Below, in pieces: positions 45,601 through 60,600 of a stretch of DNA of 64,000 nt. The notes beneath the pieces were generated by a model. It searched no databases and was not told where the DNA came from. It was given only the letters and a program-made list of their open reading frames with translations. Location: positions 35,625,196-35,689,195 of the forward strand of contig NC_054873.1 in assembly GCF_018320785.1 (NCBI RefSeq), given 5' to 3'. A program made the position numbers and the translations under genes. The DNA is from Cheilinus undulatus. Lineage: Eukaryota > Chordata > Actinopteri > Labriformes > Labridae. Numbering within the stretch: position 1 is the stretch's first letter; every line of letters begins with the position of its first letter.

Positions 45601-48600
45601 TAGTGTAAAAATTGTATTTCACTTTAAGGCATTAATTAAGTATATCTTTTTCTTAATGTATGAGATTGTAAGAATCTGAAGCGATCTTAATTTTTTTTTT
45701 TTTTTCCAGAAAACTTTAGGTCTTATGTTAAATTATACATGGAAAACAATTTCTGCTTTTAATGCTCATCCCTGTAATTCATGCATGCAATATTACAAAT
45801 GTCAGTCTTTTCTGAATCCCCATCAGAAGATTTAAACACAAGTCTGACTGTTTTGTTGTGACAGCGCCCCTCGGTGGACGTAAGAAAGAAAGACAAGTTT
45901 AGTTTTGCAGCACATTTCATCACCGAGGCAGTCCAAAGTATTTAACACAAGATATCAATACAAAATAGAAGGGAAAAGAAATGCATAAAAAGAGGCCATA
46001 AAATGACCCACTTACAGTCAAAGAGAAGATCTTGCAGACAGCAAAAATAGAAACTGAAAAATATTCAGTCATTAAAAGGACAAGGGCAGAAGTTGCACTT
46101 TTACATCCATTATTATGTCATGCTGAACTTAAATCAATCTCTCTGTACCTGCTCTCTTCCTGTTTTTTTCCTCTCAGTGATGAAGGAGTGAGGCTCTGGT
46201 TGAGCTCACTGTTGAAGAGTCTGTGCAGCAGCAAACTTTCACATGAAGATGAGACCAGAGAGATTCAACAGAAAGTTTTAATGAGTAAATAAATACACAC
46301 ACTTCTTTCCGCAGTATTTAAAAGTGATTTCACGTTAGACCTTGCTCACAACAGCTCTTTCAACTTTGGGATTCAGTTTTCAAGTCAATTTTCTTTTCTT
46401 CCTAATAATAATTAATAATATAATCGATAGTTATAATTATAAATAATTATAATTATATAATTATTATCCTCTCTATATAATTATTATCCTCTCTTAAATT
46501 GTACTTGTTAACACATAAGAAAAAAACATTTTTAGTGGAATAAATATTTTCTGTTTTAGCTTTGGTTGGAGTCTTGGTGGGAACGGGCTTTGAACAGATC
46601 TCTGATCCTGGGTCGGCAGAGCGGAGAACATCCCTGCTCTGCCGCTCCATGCTGGACGACATGCTTTTCTGTAAGTCTGTGTGGCTTCGTCCCACTTACT
46701 CTGCCCTATACCCATGAAATATTTAGGAAAGCACTTTAATTCACACCTCTGGAACTTGAAATTTATTTTCTACCAAAGTATTATTGAAGCACTTCCTTTT
46801 TTGTCTAGCTCTTTAACATTTCAGTGTTTTATGTCTTTCCTCTGCAGGGCTGCTTGATGTCATTGAAGAAAGTTTGACTGCTCAGTCAGCAGGATCAGGA
46901 CCTGAGCTCTGGTGCTTTTTGATTTTTATGAGCTTTAATTTTGTTAAGATTGAAGCCTCAGTCGGACTGAGTAGAGCTTTGTATACAGACAGCATGGCGA
47001 AGAACATAGATATGTACTCCCTATGGAGAGAAGTTGATACCTTGGTTGTAGCTAATTAAGATCCAAATAAATAAATAAATACAGTTAAACAATAGTCAAG
47101 CATTTAAAGATTAGATCTAATTTAGGTGAAATAAATATCACTAAGAAACAATCTAAAAGAATCCTGTAGGTGCATTAGCAGTTTCGATTTCAAATTTCAC
47201 CCCTGATGAGACAAACTGTTTCTCTCCTTCCATTGCTGTTGGCAAAGCTGGTATCAGACGTCCCGCCCCTGCTTGTTTTGATTGTAAGGAAGAAGTGGCA
47301 TTGATGAGTGCTGTGCAGTTCCAAAAAGTTGAATAGTTTTCAATTGTACAGGTTGTGTTTTTAATGGTCAAGGTGCTCAGTGCTACAAACTCTTTACTAC
47401 TTACTAGTGCTTTGATTACTTAGCGCAGTGCTAGAACAACAGCTATGGAGACAGGTCTTTAAGCAGGTTTGCTTTTTGAAATGGTAACCTGTCATTTTAA
47501 GTTCTAGCCACAGTGGCCTGTCAGTCAAAACAGAGACATAGCAGTGTGTATTGCTCTCCTAATATGGTAGTTTTGCATTAACAAAACAATGATGGCAAAA
47601 TTGCCAGAAATTCCAAACTTGAAGTTTCAAGACATGAATCTGAAAACTAAAAGGTGATGCCACACTGACTATACTTCTTATTTTTAGACTTTGATCACAA
47701 CAGAGTAGGATTTTGCGCTTTTAGCAGAAGTGTCTTGATGTGAAGCAAACCATTTTTCATTTTTTTCCCACCTTTCTTCATCTGTTACCATAGCTCAAAA
47801 ACTAATGACATCTCTCTGAGAGTGTTCTGTTCAGACGTGCCACCTCTCACTGCTCACTTCACACATTTTCCTGAACACTTCAATCCAACAGTACAGCAGC
47901 TGACAGGAGCAGGAAGGTTTTTCATGCACCGTTCTCGGTAAACTGCGACACTGAAGTGTGAAAATTCACATCGCACTCATCCTGATAATGCTTAAGCTGA
48001 ACACCTGGCACCTGTGATCGCGCTGTGTTTGCTTAAATCAGAAACTCTGACTCGCTGCAGGTTTCTCTCTCTCAATCGTGGACACCTGCCTCTGGTTAAA
48101 TCTGTAAAATATTCATTAAGAACAGGAGTTTTAGAGAAATGAAACCAAAAATGCAATCCCGCAGCACAACGGTTGTGTTGGGTTCTCCACAAATATAGAG
48201 TTAAACTTTTAATGCAGATTTGAACATTTCTTTATTCTGGGTCATGTATATGAATTATAGTAACAGTGATAAGTTTATGGTATTAAATGGCTCTGTTTCT
48301 TCCTCTTCTGCTGTGTGTTTTTTGCAGGATTCAAATATTTGATGCTTCATTGTGTGGTGTTTCAGCATCAACAGACGCTCTTCAGAATTTCTTCACACAC
48401 TCCCTCACACAAACTCTGACTTATAAGCCTCGACTAACAGGTAAAGACAAGTTTAAATCATTCTAACAGCTCATTAAGGTTTCAGTCAAATGTACCTTAA
48501 CTATTTGCCATCGTTTTGTTAACATCAATCAATTCTGAAACCCTGAATGCACACATTTCTTTCCTGTTCTCAGTGTCAGATGCTATCACTCTGCAGAATA

Positions 48601-51600
48601 AGTGGATCTTTGCAAAAACCAGCCGCCTGTTGACCTCTCTGTTCTGTAAGGTAAATGCTTTATGTTGTCAAAGAAATTAACCAGAACAGCTTTAATGATC
48701 CTGCTGCAGTCTGGCCCTTCCCAATCTCCAGGGCAGTCAAAATTCCCATGGACTCTCAAACTCACTCTCTCATGCTAGACAGTCAGTTTTTTACACTGTG
48801 GTATTATTTTCTCTCTGGTTTGATTCTTTAAAAACTCACCTTTACTGCCATAACCCTCAAACTTTAATTTACCAGTGTAATCCAGCCATCCACTGTTAAA
48901 TGCTGGCATTTTATAGCCCAACCCCAGGATGTGAATTCTTTACTTTTCTAAGAAGGGGTTACACTTACTGGACAATTCCTCTACCGATTGAAATTTTTCA
49001 TTCTTAATTTGCAAAAGTCATTAAATCCCCCAATTTATTCAGTCAGTCTGATTTGACCTTCAGTGTAACTATTGTAATTTCTACAAAACTTGTCAATAAT
49101 CCCTTAAAAACATGCATGTATTTCACAACCTATAATAAATAAATTAACTACCATTTCCAGTCTTAATTCAGCCACTTCCAGCAGATTGAGATTTATTGCT
49201 GGCTTCCCATACTCAGAAGGCGTTTTAGTACTTAGTGGTTTAAATACAGTGTTTAACAAATTTATTAGACCACCTGTCATATTTGTCTCAAAAGACCATC
49301 CAGCATCATGAAGTTCTTTAATGCGGACTCTTTCATTTTCAGTGAGCTCTCCACGTTTTACCATTTTGAACAGGAATGAGGGATTTCAAACTGAATTCAC
49401 CCAAATTTGAGCCGGCTCTCTGGGCTTCTCTGAGAAGTCAGAAATTAATCAAGCATAACATTCAACCACTAAAACTCATTTTTCTGTTTAGGAATGCAAG
49501 TAAATAACTATAATTTTAAATATTAATTAAGAAATATTAATGTGCTTTACTATTTTTTATTTTTTTTTGTAAATCAGTAAATTTGAAAATTCATGGATAA
49601 CAATAATAATTATATTTTAGCATTAAAAAAATCATTTGGGTTAAAGAGCTTCTACATATTGGTGTATTAACCTTTGCAGAAACATAAAAAATGATTTTGG
49701 TAATTACCAATGCTGTTAATTTAGGGCAGCTGTGGCATAAACCTTACTTTGGTTAGGGTTAGGCTGGTCTAATACATTTGTTAAGCGCTGTATGTGTTCC
49801 TTAAATGCTTCTCTGTGTCTCCAGATCTGTGGTCCATAGGATCCCTTGTAAACATCCAAAACTTTTGTATTGTTACTGTTTTTCTACTAAAGCTGGCTGT
49901 GATCTTCAGCGTGGAGCAGCTGTTGAGTCACCTGCAGCAGGTTTTGGAAACCCATGAGGTGAACTGGAAACATGTCCTCTGCTTCCTCTCCACTCTGCTG
50001 GTTTACAATCCCTGTGCCCAGTCAAGCCTCAGAGGTATACCAGTACATTCATACCCAATGAGATCAATTTTCAGGAGTGCCATCATTTAATTCTCTGATA
50101 TAAGAGAAAGAAATGAACCTTGCAAATGTTTTACTTTTTTACTGTAATTATAAATCAGGTTGATACACATTATTTTAAACACGCTTGTTGTAAGTGTCAC
50201 ATGAAGAACCAACAAGGTTAGCGTTTTTAATTGATTGATGTATTTTATATGAGTTTGCAAAATATTACAAAACTATAAATGAGAGGAAATAAGAGTCAGA
50301 TTTTCTTAGGAATTGAAAACAATAAAGATTCTTAAATTGCTCTTCACATTTTTCAGATCTTCTCTCCAGACTGCTGACGTCTGCATTTGATGGCTATGAC
50401 CTGGAAAACATGATAACTGCCTTCCTACTGGCTCGACAGGGGGCGCTGGAAGGACCTGGCATCTTCACCTCCTACAACGAGTGGTTCAAGGTTTCTCATC
50501 AGCTTTATCACATTAGCTCAGTGTTCAATGGTATCTCTGGATCATTGTTTTTTATATTAGGGTTAGAGCATTATGGTATAATAAATCCTGACCCATATGG
50601 CCACATTCAAAGTCACTTAAATCCCCTTTGTTCCCCAGTCTGATGCTTGGTTTGAACTTCAGCAAGTCATCTTGACCAGGTCTACATGCCTAAATGCACT
50701 GAGTTTTCTGATTCTTGGGGGGGATTGTGGGCATGCGTGGGGGAACGTATTTTTGTTAGAAAAGCCTGAAAAAGTGTACTTTTTGCATAATCTGTTACCT
50801 TTAATTTAAAAAACGCATTTTATTGTTTCATCAGTGGCATGATACCTCTCTACTTTTTCAGATGTCATTTGGTGGTGGCAGCAGCTACCATGCAAGCAGT
50901 AAGAAATCTCTGGTGTTTCTGCTGAAGTTCCTCTCAGACCTGGTGCCTTTTGAACCACCACAGTACCTCAAGGTGACTTTCTGCAATTGTTTCTATCTCT
51001 GAAACATTTTACTAACCCCATGTAGAAGATATGTGGATAGTCAACAGGGCTGAATTGGAAACTTCTGCACTAATCAGGCAGATACTAGGAAGACAAAGTG
51101 TGGGAATGGAGACAAAAGATAACTATAGTGAATGCAATTATAATGTGTTTGAAATACAGTTGTCATTTTTACCACCTTTGCATCACACTCACCTACAGGT
51201 TCACATTCTGCACCCTCCATATGTACCTATGAAACACCGCAGTCTGCTGATGGAGTATGTCTCCCTGGCAAAGACTAGACTGGCTGATCTTAAGGTAAGG
51301 GGGATGTAATCCTACATAATAGGAGCAAACTACAAATCCTTAATATCTGAATATTTCTTACCTACTGTCATTCATATCGAACCAGTAAACAAGTATGTCT
51401 TGTGTTCATGCAGGAATCAGTGGAGGATATGGGTTTATATGAGGATGTTTCTGGTGCAGGAGCATCATCAGTGCAGGTAACACTGACACCCAGTGGTTTG
51501 TTTGTGTAATGAGCCCCGCTAATAAATTGTGAATGCTTAATCATTTTCAATTATTATAAATGATGAGAGGCCTCAGGCAGAATGTTTTGATGAAGTTTAT

Positions 51601-54600
51601 AGATCACCTGGCATAGGAAAGGCACAAAGACAAGGAAACACGGGGGAGATATTTCCAGATTTGTCTAGAATCCTGACCTGAAGAGCCCCAAGACTTATAT
51701 TATTTATAAGGATGGTATAGTTGCTCAAACATCAGCCTACCCATTTGTTTAAGTCAGAGCTAATAATTTTTCCTAAATGTTCTCAAACTGAGATATGAAA
51801 CCTAAAAAAAATTTCAGCTCCTGGTTCAGAAACTTTTAATGTAGTAAATTTTAATTCTGAACTTCATGTAATTGCCTTTGTGTAATGAAAATGAAGATTA
51901 AATACTGTATGAGGGACTCAAGATTGATGTTTTACACTCTGCACTTATTTTAAACCATCTGTCATCTGTTATATATACTTGCATGTGAAGGACCTAAACA
52001 CATGCGTCAGTGCAGTGCTTCCCAAAGTACGGCCTTGGGCCCACTGGTAGGCCTAAGAGGTAGGTAGTAGAGGTGGGAATCTTTAGGCACCTCACGATTT
52101 GATTTGATTACTGCATCAATTATGATGCATTTTGATGCTCTTTTTTTACATTTATGTTGTTCTCACTGTGTCAAACATGATAAAAACATTATATATTTGT
52201 TCAGAAAAAAGAGATAAATTTAATTTCCATGATCCTCTAATGGGAGATGTGTGTAAACTTGAAAATTACAATTGCGCTGAACCAAAGGTAGCAGAATCCT
52301 TTCCTTGTAACATTTCTAGAATTACAAACATAAAGATGTCCTTTTTCCACTGATGAACAACTGGTAATCTAAAATTTGCTGTTACATGCTGCATGTCAGA
52401 GTTCCACCTTTTTTTCCTGCTATTCCACAGTATTAAATATCTAAATAATTGATTTTTACCGATTATTGGACATTTATAAATCGATTCATAATCTTCCACT
52501 TCCACATCACAATGCATCTAAGAATCGATTCTTTCTCCCATCTCTAGGTTGGTGGGCTGCGAAAGGCTATTTACAATAATTAAAAATCATAGAAGTTGTT
52601 AAAAAAATGTTCATAACATTTGAAATGATCAGAAATAACTTGATTACATTTTACTATTTTAACACTCAGAAGTAATAACACACAGTCAGAAGTGTTGACT
52701 CATGTCACCTTTTATAATTTATTTTGTCTTATGTATAAAACAGATGTCATGGTTTAACTGATGTTGGATTGACTGGTGACACTCCATTAAACATTCTACT
52801 ATGTGGTTTTAAGAATTTATCAGTGTCTTCTGAGACAATAATGCTACTTGGAAAGGGTTTGCTGAGCCACAAAGTACTTTTACAGAGATAAATATTAGAA
52901 AAATGTTAAATCCCTGTTTATAAAACATAATGTGATAAATAAAAGTAAATATTTGATCTTGTGTTATGGTTGTACAAGGATTCATAACTTTTGGTATGAT
53001 TGTGATACTGTTAGAATATGGTGAAGACGTTTCATAAGCACTAAGTCACACGGAAATTATTTCACCAAGTTTTATATAAAGAATCAAAAATAGACCTAGA
53101 AGTAAATTTGACTATGCACTTTTTGTTTGAAAACACTAAAATATTAACATGAAAAAAATTAACTGGAATTCCTTTCAGTACTACTTAAATGATACAATAT
53201 CAGTTATTTAAACATTTGATAGTACTGAGGAGTATCAAAGTTATAAAAGAGAAAACAGATGGGCTCCACAGTTTTATTTCTACCTAAAGTTGCTCCAAGT
53301 GAAAGAGAGAGGTGGGTGTTCTACATTAAAACTGAGTTTAGTCAAAGAGCACCAGTGGTTACAAACAAAGCAGTGATTCTGAGAAAGATGATGTTCTCTG
53401 ATTGTTTCACATTAGTTTTGATCTAAATAACTTGGCAATATATCAACACAGACTTTCAGAAAGGTGCTGAAGATTTTATTTGGTTTTGGCTGAAGATGTG
53501 CTCTATCCTTCCTTGTGGGCCACCCTCAACCAGACAGATGCAGTTCAGACAGATGGAGAGCAGAGGAAAGAGACAGCGATGTTTCCTATTCCCTGAAAGT
53601 TTTCTTTATGTCCTGACCTGTGGACTTATTTTGAATTCACCTCCATAAATAAACCTGCATTGTATGCTATCTGGACTGTAACCACGATATTAAAGCGTGG
53701 TAATCGTAAAGGGTTTTAGTGTTAGTACAAGTTTTAACAGTTTTGTTGACTGTTGGGGAATATTACTGCTGTTTTTATTAAGACCCTCTCAGCCATGCCA
53801 TTCAAGAATTCAGAAATGGTGCTTGTTTTTCCTTCCTGCACTGTTCAGAGAGAGAGGTTCTTTGTTAATGTCTAGATTTCATGTTTCTTTTTTGAGTAAT
53901 GTGGGCATGTAATACAGCTTAACAGTTACTGAACAACACTAAGACAGATATGAGTCTGCAGTGGTATCTATTTTGAAAGGGAGGTTTTTGTGTAGAATCA
54001 CTGCTATTGTTAAACGGGACATTTGTGTTTAAACTGGCCTTCCTAATTTGCAGTTAAACCCCCAACTTTTAACACAGTGCAGTATAATCTTTGTGTATTT
54101 GCTTCCTCAGTGCCAGGCTGCCCAGGATGTGGACAAAGCTGTTTCTCTGTTTGAAAGCACCAGCAAAATCTCAGCCACAGTTATGGAGGCCAGGTACATC
54201 AATAGTTTATTGACTGCAGCATGTTAACAAGGTATATGATCATGAAACATGTAGATGTTTTAAATGAAAAGTTTAATGACACCACTGTCGTCTCAGTATT
54301 TTCCGTAGGCCATATTTCCTCACACGCTTCCTCCCTGCTTTGCTGACACCAAGAGTGGTGAGCAACTTACTTTCTGTTTTTTATTATATATACGTTACAT
54401 CTTACCTTGGGATTTGTCTGACGTCTTCACACCATGAATAGTAATTAACCTTTTTTAACTTTCAGCTTCCTGTGAAAGCTGATGCTCGGATGAGTTTCAT
54501 AGAAGCCCTGAAAAAGTGAGTTATTTTCAGAAACTCATATTAGGTTATAGTATATCATGTCTCTTATTTTGTTATTTAAAGATGAGAGTTTGGCTGTTTT

Positions 54601-57600
54601 TCTATTTTCAGAGCAGATAAGATCCCTGCTGCACAGTATTCATCTTATTTGGAGGCTTGTCAGAGAGAGAGGCAGCAGGATAGTGAGTATTCCTTCCAAG
54701 CAAAATAATCATTCAGTTTCCTTTTATTTGTGGTTTTTCAGCAAAATACATTAGATTTCCTGTACTAATGTACCAGTGCATTTTAATCCTAAAGAAATCT
54801 GTTTTCTTTTGACAAGTTTGATATTTAGAATGAAATGTTGATATGAAATGAGTAAATGTTTCAATAAAAATATCTATATCGTACTGCATGCTTACAATTT
54901 GTTCAACTGCAGTCAGATGAAAGATGAACTATTGAACTACATTTAAACGTTACTGTACTCTGACATGTTTTTGTTTCAGAAAGTGTCGTGTGTTTGGACA
55001 CAAAGGATGATCCTCTGGAGGTCTTGAAGATTCAGCTGCAGGAGTTTACACTGCTGGTTGTTGAGGGGAATGATGGAGGTAAACCTTGAAGAACATTAGG
55101 ATACTTCACACAAACAAAAACAACAAATGCAAACTTGATATTTTGTGGTGAGGGGAGATACTTTCTGTCTTGATGTTGATGACACTCATACAGACTTTTT
55201 CCAAGACTGTGACTGAACAGAAAATTAAACCAGAGCTGTGATCAGAGACTACCCAATGAGGTGTGAGATTAAAAAAAAAATCAAGACAGGAAGTGCAAAA
55301 AATTCAAACAAGTTGTGATTTGCTGGCAAACATAATGAAGAACTGAACACACATGGAGCCTGGTATTTTTATAGGAGTTTCAAGAGGCTTTGTTTATTAA
55401 TTGAACTATTTTTCTCCTGTTAATGAGACAGCTTATCTGAACAAATTTTGAGTTGGACATCCTGGAGGAATAGTGAGTAACTTTTTAGTGGGGTTTCTTA
55501 AAGGTAAGGAGGTGGTGATAGCTGGCATTATTGAGCAGAGGTTGGAATTGGGGGTATTGGTTGCAATCATAAACTGAAGATGGAGATGGTGCCAGAATTC
55601 TAGAAGAGGCTTGAGCTGAATACACTGAAGGTAGCTTTCTTTTTTATCGCACAAGTTGAGGAGGAAACTGATGTTTGGCAAATGGTTAAAGCAGATGTAG
55701 GCTGCTGCTGTCTGCCACTGTTTAAAGCTATAGGCTGCTGCAGGTTGCTGATTAGCTGTATTGACTAATGAAGTATCAAACGCCTTTGGGCTGCACAGGT
55801 AAAACGTTTGTGTGGGGGCATGGGTGGACTGGTGGTTAGATTGCGCCTCATGTATGCGGTCGGCCTGAGTTTAGATTCTGGCCAGCGGCTCCTTTACCAT
55901 GTGTCTCTACACCACTCTTTACTCTTCTCTGAATAAAGGTATAAAAAGCCCCAAAAAGATCTTAAAAATGCAGCTAAGAGTATTTATTATGTAGCAAACA
56001 TTTAAACTTGAGCCATATATTACTGTGTTGCAAAAGCCAATCAGTATTTGGATTTCCTGACTACCTTAAACGTATCAGAAATGATTGAACTGAGCTCCAT
56101 TCAAAAGGCAAGACTTTTTAAAGTTGTTTTCCTCTCCTCTTGATAACAGGCCTGACAAAGCTTGATTTTTTTTACTTTTTTATAAATCTTCATCACAATG
56201 CCGTGATTTCATAAACATTTTATTCATCTTAATTGTATGTGAATCACACCAGTGAAGTAATATCAGGTCAGGTCAGCTATGGGAGCATAAGCCAGTTCGG
56301 CACTTTGCTGCATTAACTTTGGTCCTGTACTGCTTTGGCCTCCTGATGGCCATCAACAAGGCCTGTGCCAGGCCCATGCCCCATCTCTCCGGGTATCCTC
56401 CCAGCTGCCCTCTCCATGTTTTTATGTTTCATACTCAGTCTACTCAGTCATGTATTACATTCCTAGCCTTAGTGTAACATATTCTACATGTCATGTGTTC
56501 ATATTTTGTTAGAAATGTCGGCACAGCTTTCCAGGATCTCACACACACTGAGTGTCATCTTTCCCGGCCGTACCGAAGAGCCGAGTGGACAGAAAGTCAT
56601 CAGCCTTCATGTAAACCCTCCACAGTTTCCTGAACTCCACGTCAAAGTATGCACTGATGGAATTCATAGGCTACTTTTTTATTCATGTTATCATGTTGCC
56701 TGTTCTGCTATTTAAGGTGCTGTAAATTTTTTAACATTGTTTGCTTTCTTTATGGATCTATTATTCCTGTCTTCAGGTCATCAACATGATCCTGAGAAAC
56801 TTCTGCCAATGCATGTTAAACGCTTCCCAAGCAAACCCTCCAAATAAGTGAGACAACAAAGTTTTAACAGTTCTTGTTGCAAATTTCTTGAAAATTCTTC
56901 AACTTATTGCCACACTTGAGCTTGTTTTCTCAAAATTTTTAAAGTAATTTCCGCAAATCCCATTTACAGTGGTCAGGTTTTAAATGCTGTTACTTCCCTG
57001 TCTGTCTTGGTATTTCATGCTCTACTGATAAGAATGTCACAGAACTTCCATTCAAAAAAATCAAAATTCTCCCTGTAAACCAGATTTTCCGGCCATGAAT
57101 GAATTTCTGCTTAGGTTTAGAATATGACAAAGATTAAGTGTGCCCTGAGTTCATCTCTTCCTTTGTGTTGATGCATTTTTTGCCCTTGCAGACAGAGCCT
57201 GTGGGCCTCCAGGTTTGTTGGAATTCTTCTGGGTAACACACAGCTCCTCTCAAGCCTCTTACACAGACTCTGGGATTTATTTCATAACCAGGTACATAAA
57301 TAAAACATTGTCTTCGTATCACCTTTTCATTGTTTATTAGCAGAATGTAAAATGACTTGTTCTCTTGATTTCTCTTGAAAACCGTTGAACTCTAAAGGGG
57401 TCATCCCTGAATGCAGCACACTTAATTGGACTAGCAGCGTTAGTGGTCCACCTGCATGCCTCTATGTCCCACAGTCCTCTGGTTCAGCTGGTCCCACACA
57501 TCCTGCCTAAACCTGTACCTGTGGGAGAAGCTCTAAGCTTGGCGCTGGTCTGCAGCACACACACTGACATGCTCTTCTGTGTCAGGTGAGGTTAAGGTGA

Positions 57601-60600
57601 ATCATTATAGTTAATGTGAAAAATGTCTCTGTAATCATCAGGTTGTGATGTTATTAACTCAGTGTCCTTGTGTTTTGCTGTCTTCTTTTTACTGTCCAGG
57701 CTGTGTGTATCGGCTATGTGTTATGGGATCTGCAGAGGAGACGCACTTCCTCAGCAACAGCAGCAGGACCACATCTTCAGCAGCCTCTATAAGAAGGTAT
57801 TGTTTATGTTAATATCAATGGGACTGTGACCTTTAAAATCCCCATTACATAGAATTAAAACTCCATTGTTTTAATGACTATCTTACATCCACATTATTTT
57901 TTACAAAGGGCCCCTTGGCTATTGTAAATTTTGGCAGCTATTTCAAATGGAGTTTTAGTCATTAGATTAGTTGACGACAACTTGAAAGATTTAAGTCCAG
58001 TTTAGCTCAATTAAAAGTCCTTTCATTTTAGTCTTTACTTTTATTCATAGCGTTTGTTCTCTCTGAACTAATATTTATCATCCAAATTGTAAAACTGATA
58101 TAAAAGTAAAACAAATATATAAATGCACTGTCAATTCCTAAACTGACTTGAAACACACTCATGAAAACACCGATATATCTCATATGCAGGTCAAACTGTC
58201 CAGCACCATTATTTTACTCTCATTTTAGTCTCCTTGATGAAAACTAGATTTACGTTTCCCTCACAGGTCACCCTTCCCCTTGCCCCTTGAAACAGAGTGG
58301 TAAGGGGTGGGGTGAAAACCTTCCCTTAAGAAATGAGACACCACTTGATTGCTGTTCATCATCACACATTGCTGATAGTGCATTTATAAGAAAACACAAC
58401 TGTTTTGTTTTCTATAATCATTTATAAATGCTAAAAATATTTACATTTATGTGCCTCCCTCGTAGTCCGTTGTGCCATTTGACAAGTGAACACAGTGCAT
58501 GGTGGGAAATTCGTCATACCCCTTGGTTTCAAGTGTGGTCCTGAAAAAGCTTCGTTTCAAGGGCTATGTAGCCCTTGGCCCTAGCCCTTGATTCAAAAGG
58601 GGATTTGGGATACCCCTTCATCTGACGAGAACGTGAAAAACCAAGAGAAAGGCCTAAGATAAGGGCTAAGGGGTGAAATGGGATTGACCTTAAGTCTCCT
58701 CTTTCTCATGGGAAAAAAAGGTAGTTGACTTAGTTTTAGTCGATAAAATTAACATTGTCATCAGCTCTTTCATTTGTAATGCCAGTACTAGGGGGTGGGA
58801 AAAAAGAAACAAAAACAGACAGTATGTCCATGTATGTCCTCACTTGTTTTACATCGACTAAATCTCTGAATAATATAAAAAATAAAAGAAACAAAGTCCT
58901 TTCAAAAAGTACTCTCCCCCCAGTTTGGCTCTCCACATCTCTATAAATGACTACTAACAGTTAACCTGACACCCCAGATGGATTTGTTTCACACATCCAT
59001 CTGGAAAATCTCACATAGACAATGTTTGGGAAAGGGCAGAGCCTTTAAAAAAAAAAAACAAGGAGGGTGGTCATATGAATGTTCTGTCTGTCACAACTTC
59101 ATGGGCAAATCAGAGCAACAAAATATTTGATGATTAGACTTTTGCAGAATCAGGTCGGGAGAAGGGCAAAAACATTGTTTCTGCAAAGAAAATAACTTAA
59201 TGCTGTTCTTTGTTCTTTTATTGAAGAAATGTCATCAAGTTCTGATGAAACTGACACTTTAGCAGCATCCACACTAATGTCTTCTGACATAATTGCACCG
59301 GCCTCTTGTCGCTGCTTGCTTACATCATGACTCAGCTGCTACGGAAATATTTCCTCTTACTCCTGATTGGTCCAGTCACATTCTTTCAGGGCCCAGTCTC
59401 TTCAGATGGGAGCTTTGCAAGATGGATTTGCCAGTGAGAAACATGCAGACGGGCGAATCCATCTGCTTTACAAGGTTAACCAACAGTGGAACCTAAGTTA
59501 CATGAGGATAACATAAATTGTAGATAACTGGTTAAAGAAGTAGTCAACATTGGGTCAAAAAACAGCAGGCTAAAGTTGGACAGCTTTAAAAAGAAGTTAG
59601 AGAATTGAAATGTAATGAATTGAAACTGATACAAATTGTAGTAAATAATAAAAATATAATAATAATAATAAATCTTTATTCAAAAAGTTCTTCACAAAAC
59701 AGGTTTTACAAAATACTTTACAGAACATAAAGAATGCACAGCAGATCAACAAAACAACAAATTACATGGGACCAATTTTGTTTATGCACCAGCCTGGTGC
59801 ATAAAACCTGATAAGAGAAAAATTTAAGTAAAAGCGGTTAGTTTAAGGACATGTTGTAGTCAACCCCTTCATAAAGTCAGGAAATGTCCTCCGGGAAAGA
59901 ATGTTTTTAAAAATGACTCAAAAGAAAGTATAATAAGCCAAAGAATAAATACATTAATCATGCACATTCTCTTTTTGAGGAGATTTTGTGTTTTTTGGTC
60001 AATCAGACATGATGATCTTTTATTATATGATAGTTAATGATTGAAAACTTGCATATGATTGTATTACTTAAACTCAACATGAAACTGTGTTCATTTAGCT
60101 CCTGTACCTCATCCCGAGACTGTTGCCTGAAGCCAGAAGAGCTCCTGTCATTGCTGGAGGTCCAGTCAGTGAACTCCTGGAGGAGAACCTACCCAGTCTG
60201 TGGAGCAGTGCCACAGACACCAACCACACTTGGAGGAAGACTGCCTGGAATCTGTGGAGGCATGCTGCTTTCTCTCAGCTACGACACAAACCTCAGTACC
60301 AGGTACAGTGGCTTCTGTTAGAAACAGTGCAGAATATAATGTTCAGTGAGAATTATTGATCAGAACATTTGAAAATTTCACTTGATTGTTTAATTAAACC
60401 AATTTATGCATTTATTGATTGTTTGTAAAGTTGAGTTTCTCAGAATGGCTGACCAATGAGCTTCAAGTTCAGAGAAGTGAAGATGCTCTCTCAGACTCAG
60501 AGCGGTGAGGCAGTAAACACACATATAGCTACACAGCTGCTATAAACACAACAGAAATTATGCTGATTCACATAGTAACCCTGTGTGTTTTTGTGTGGGT

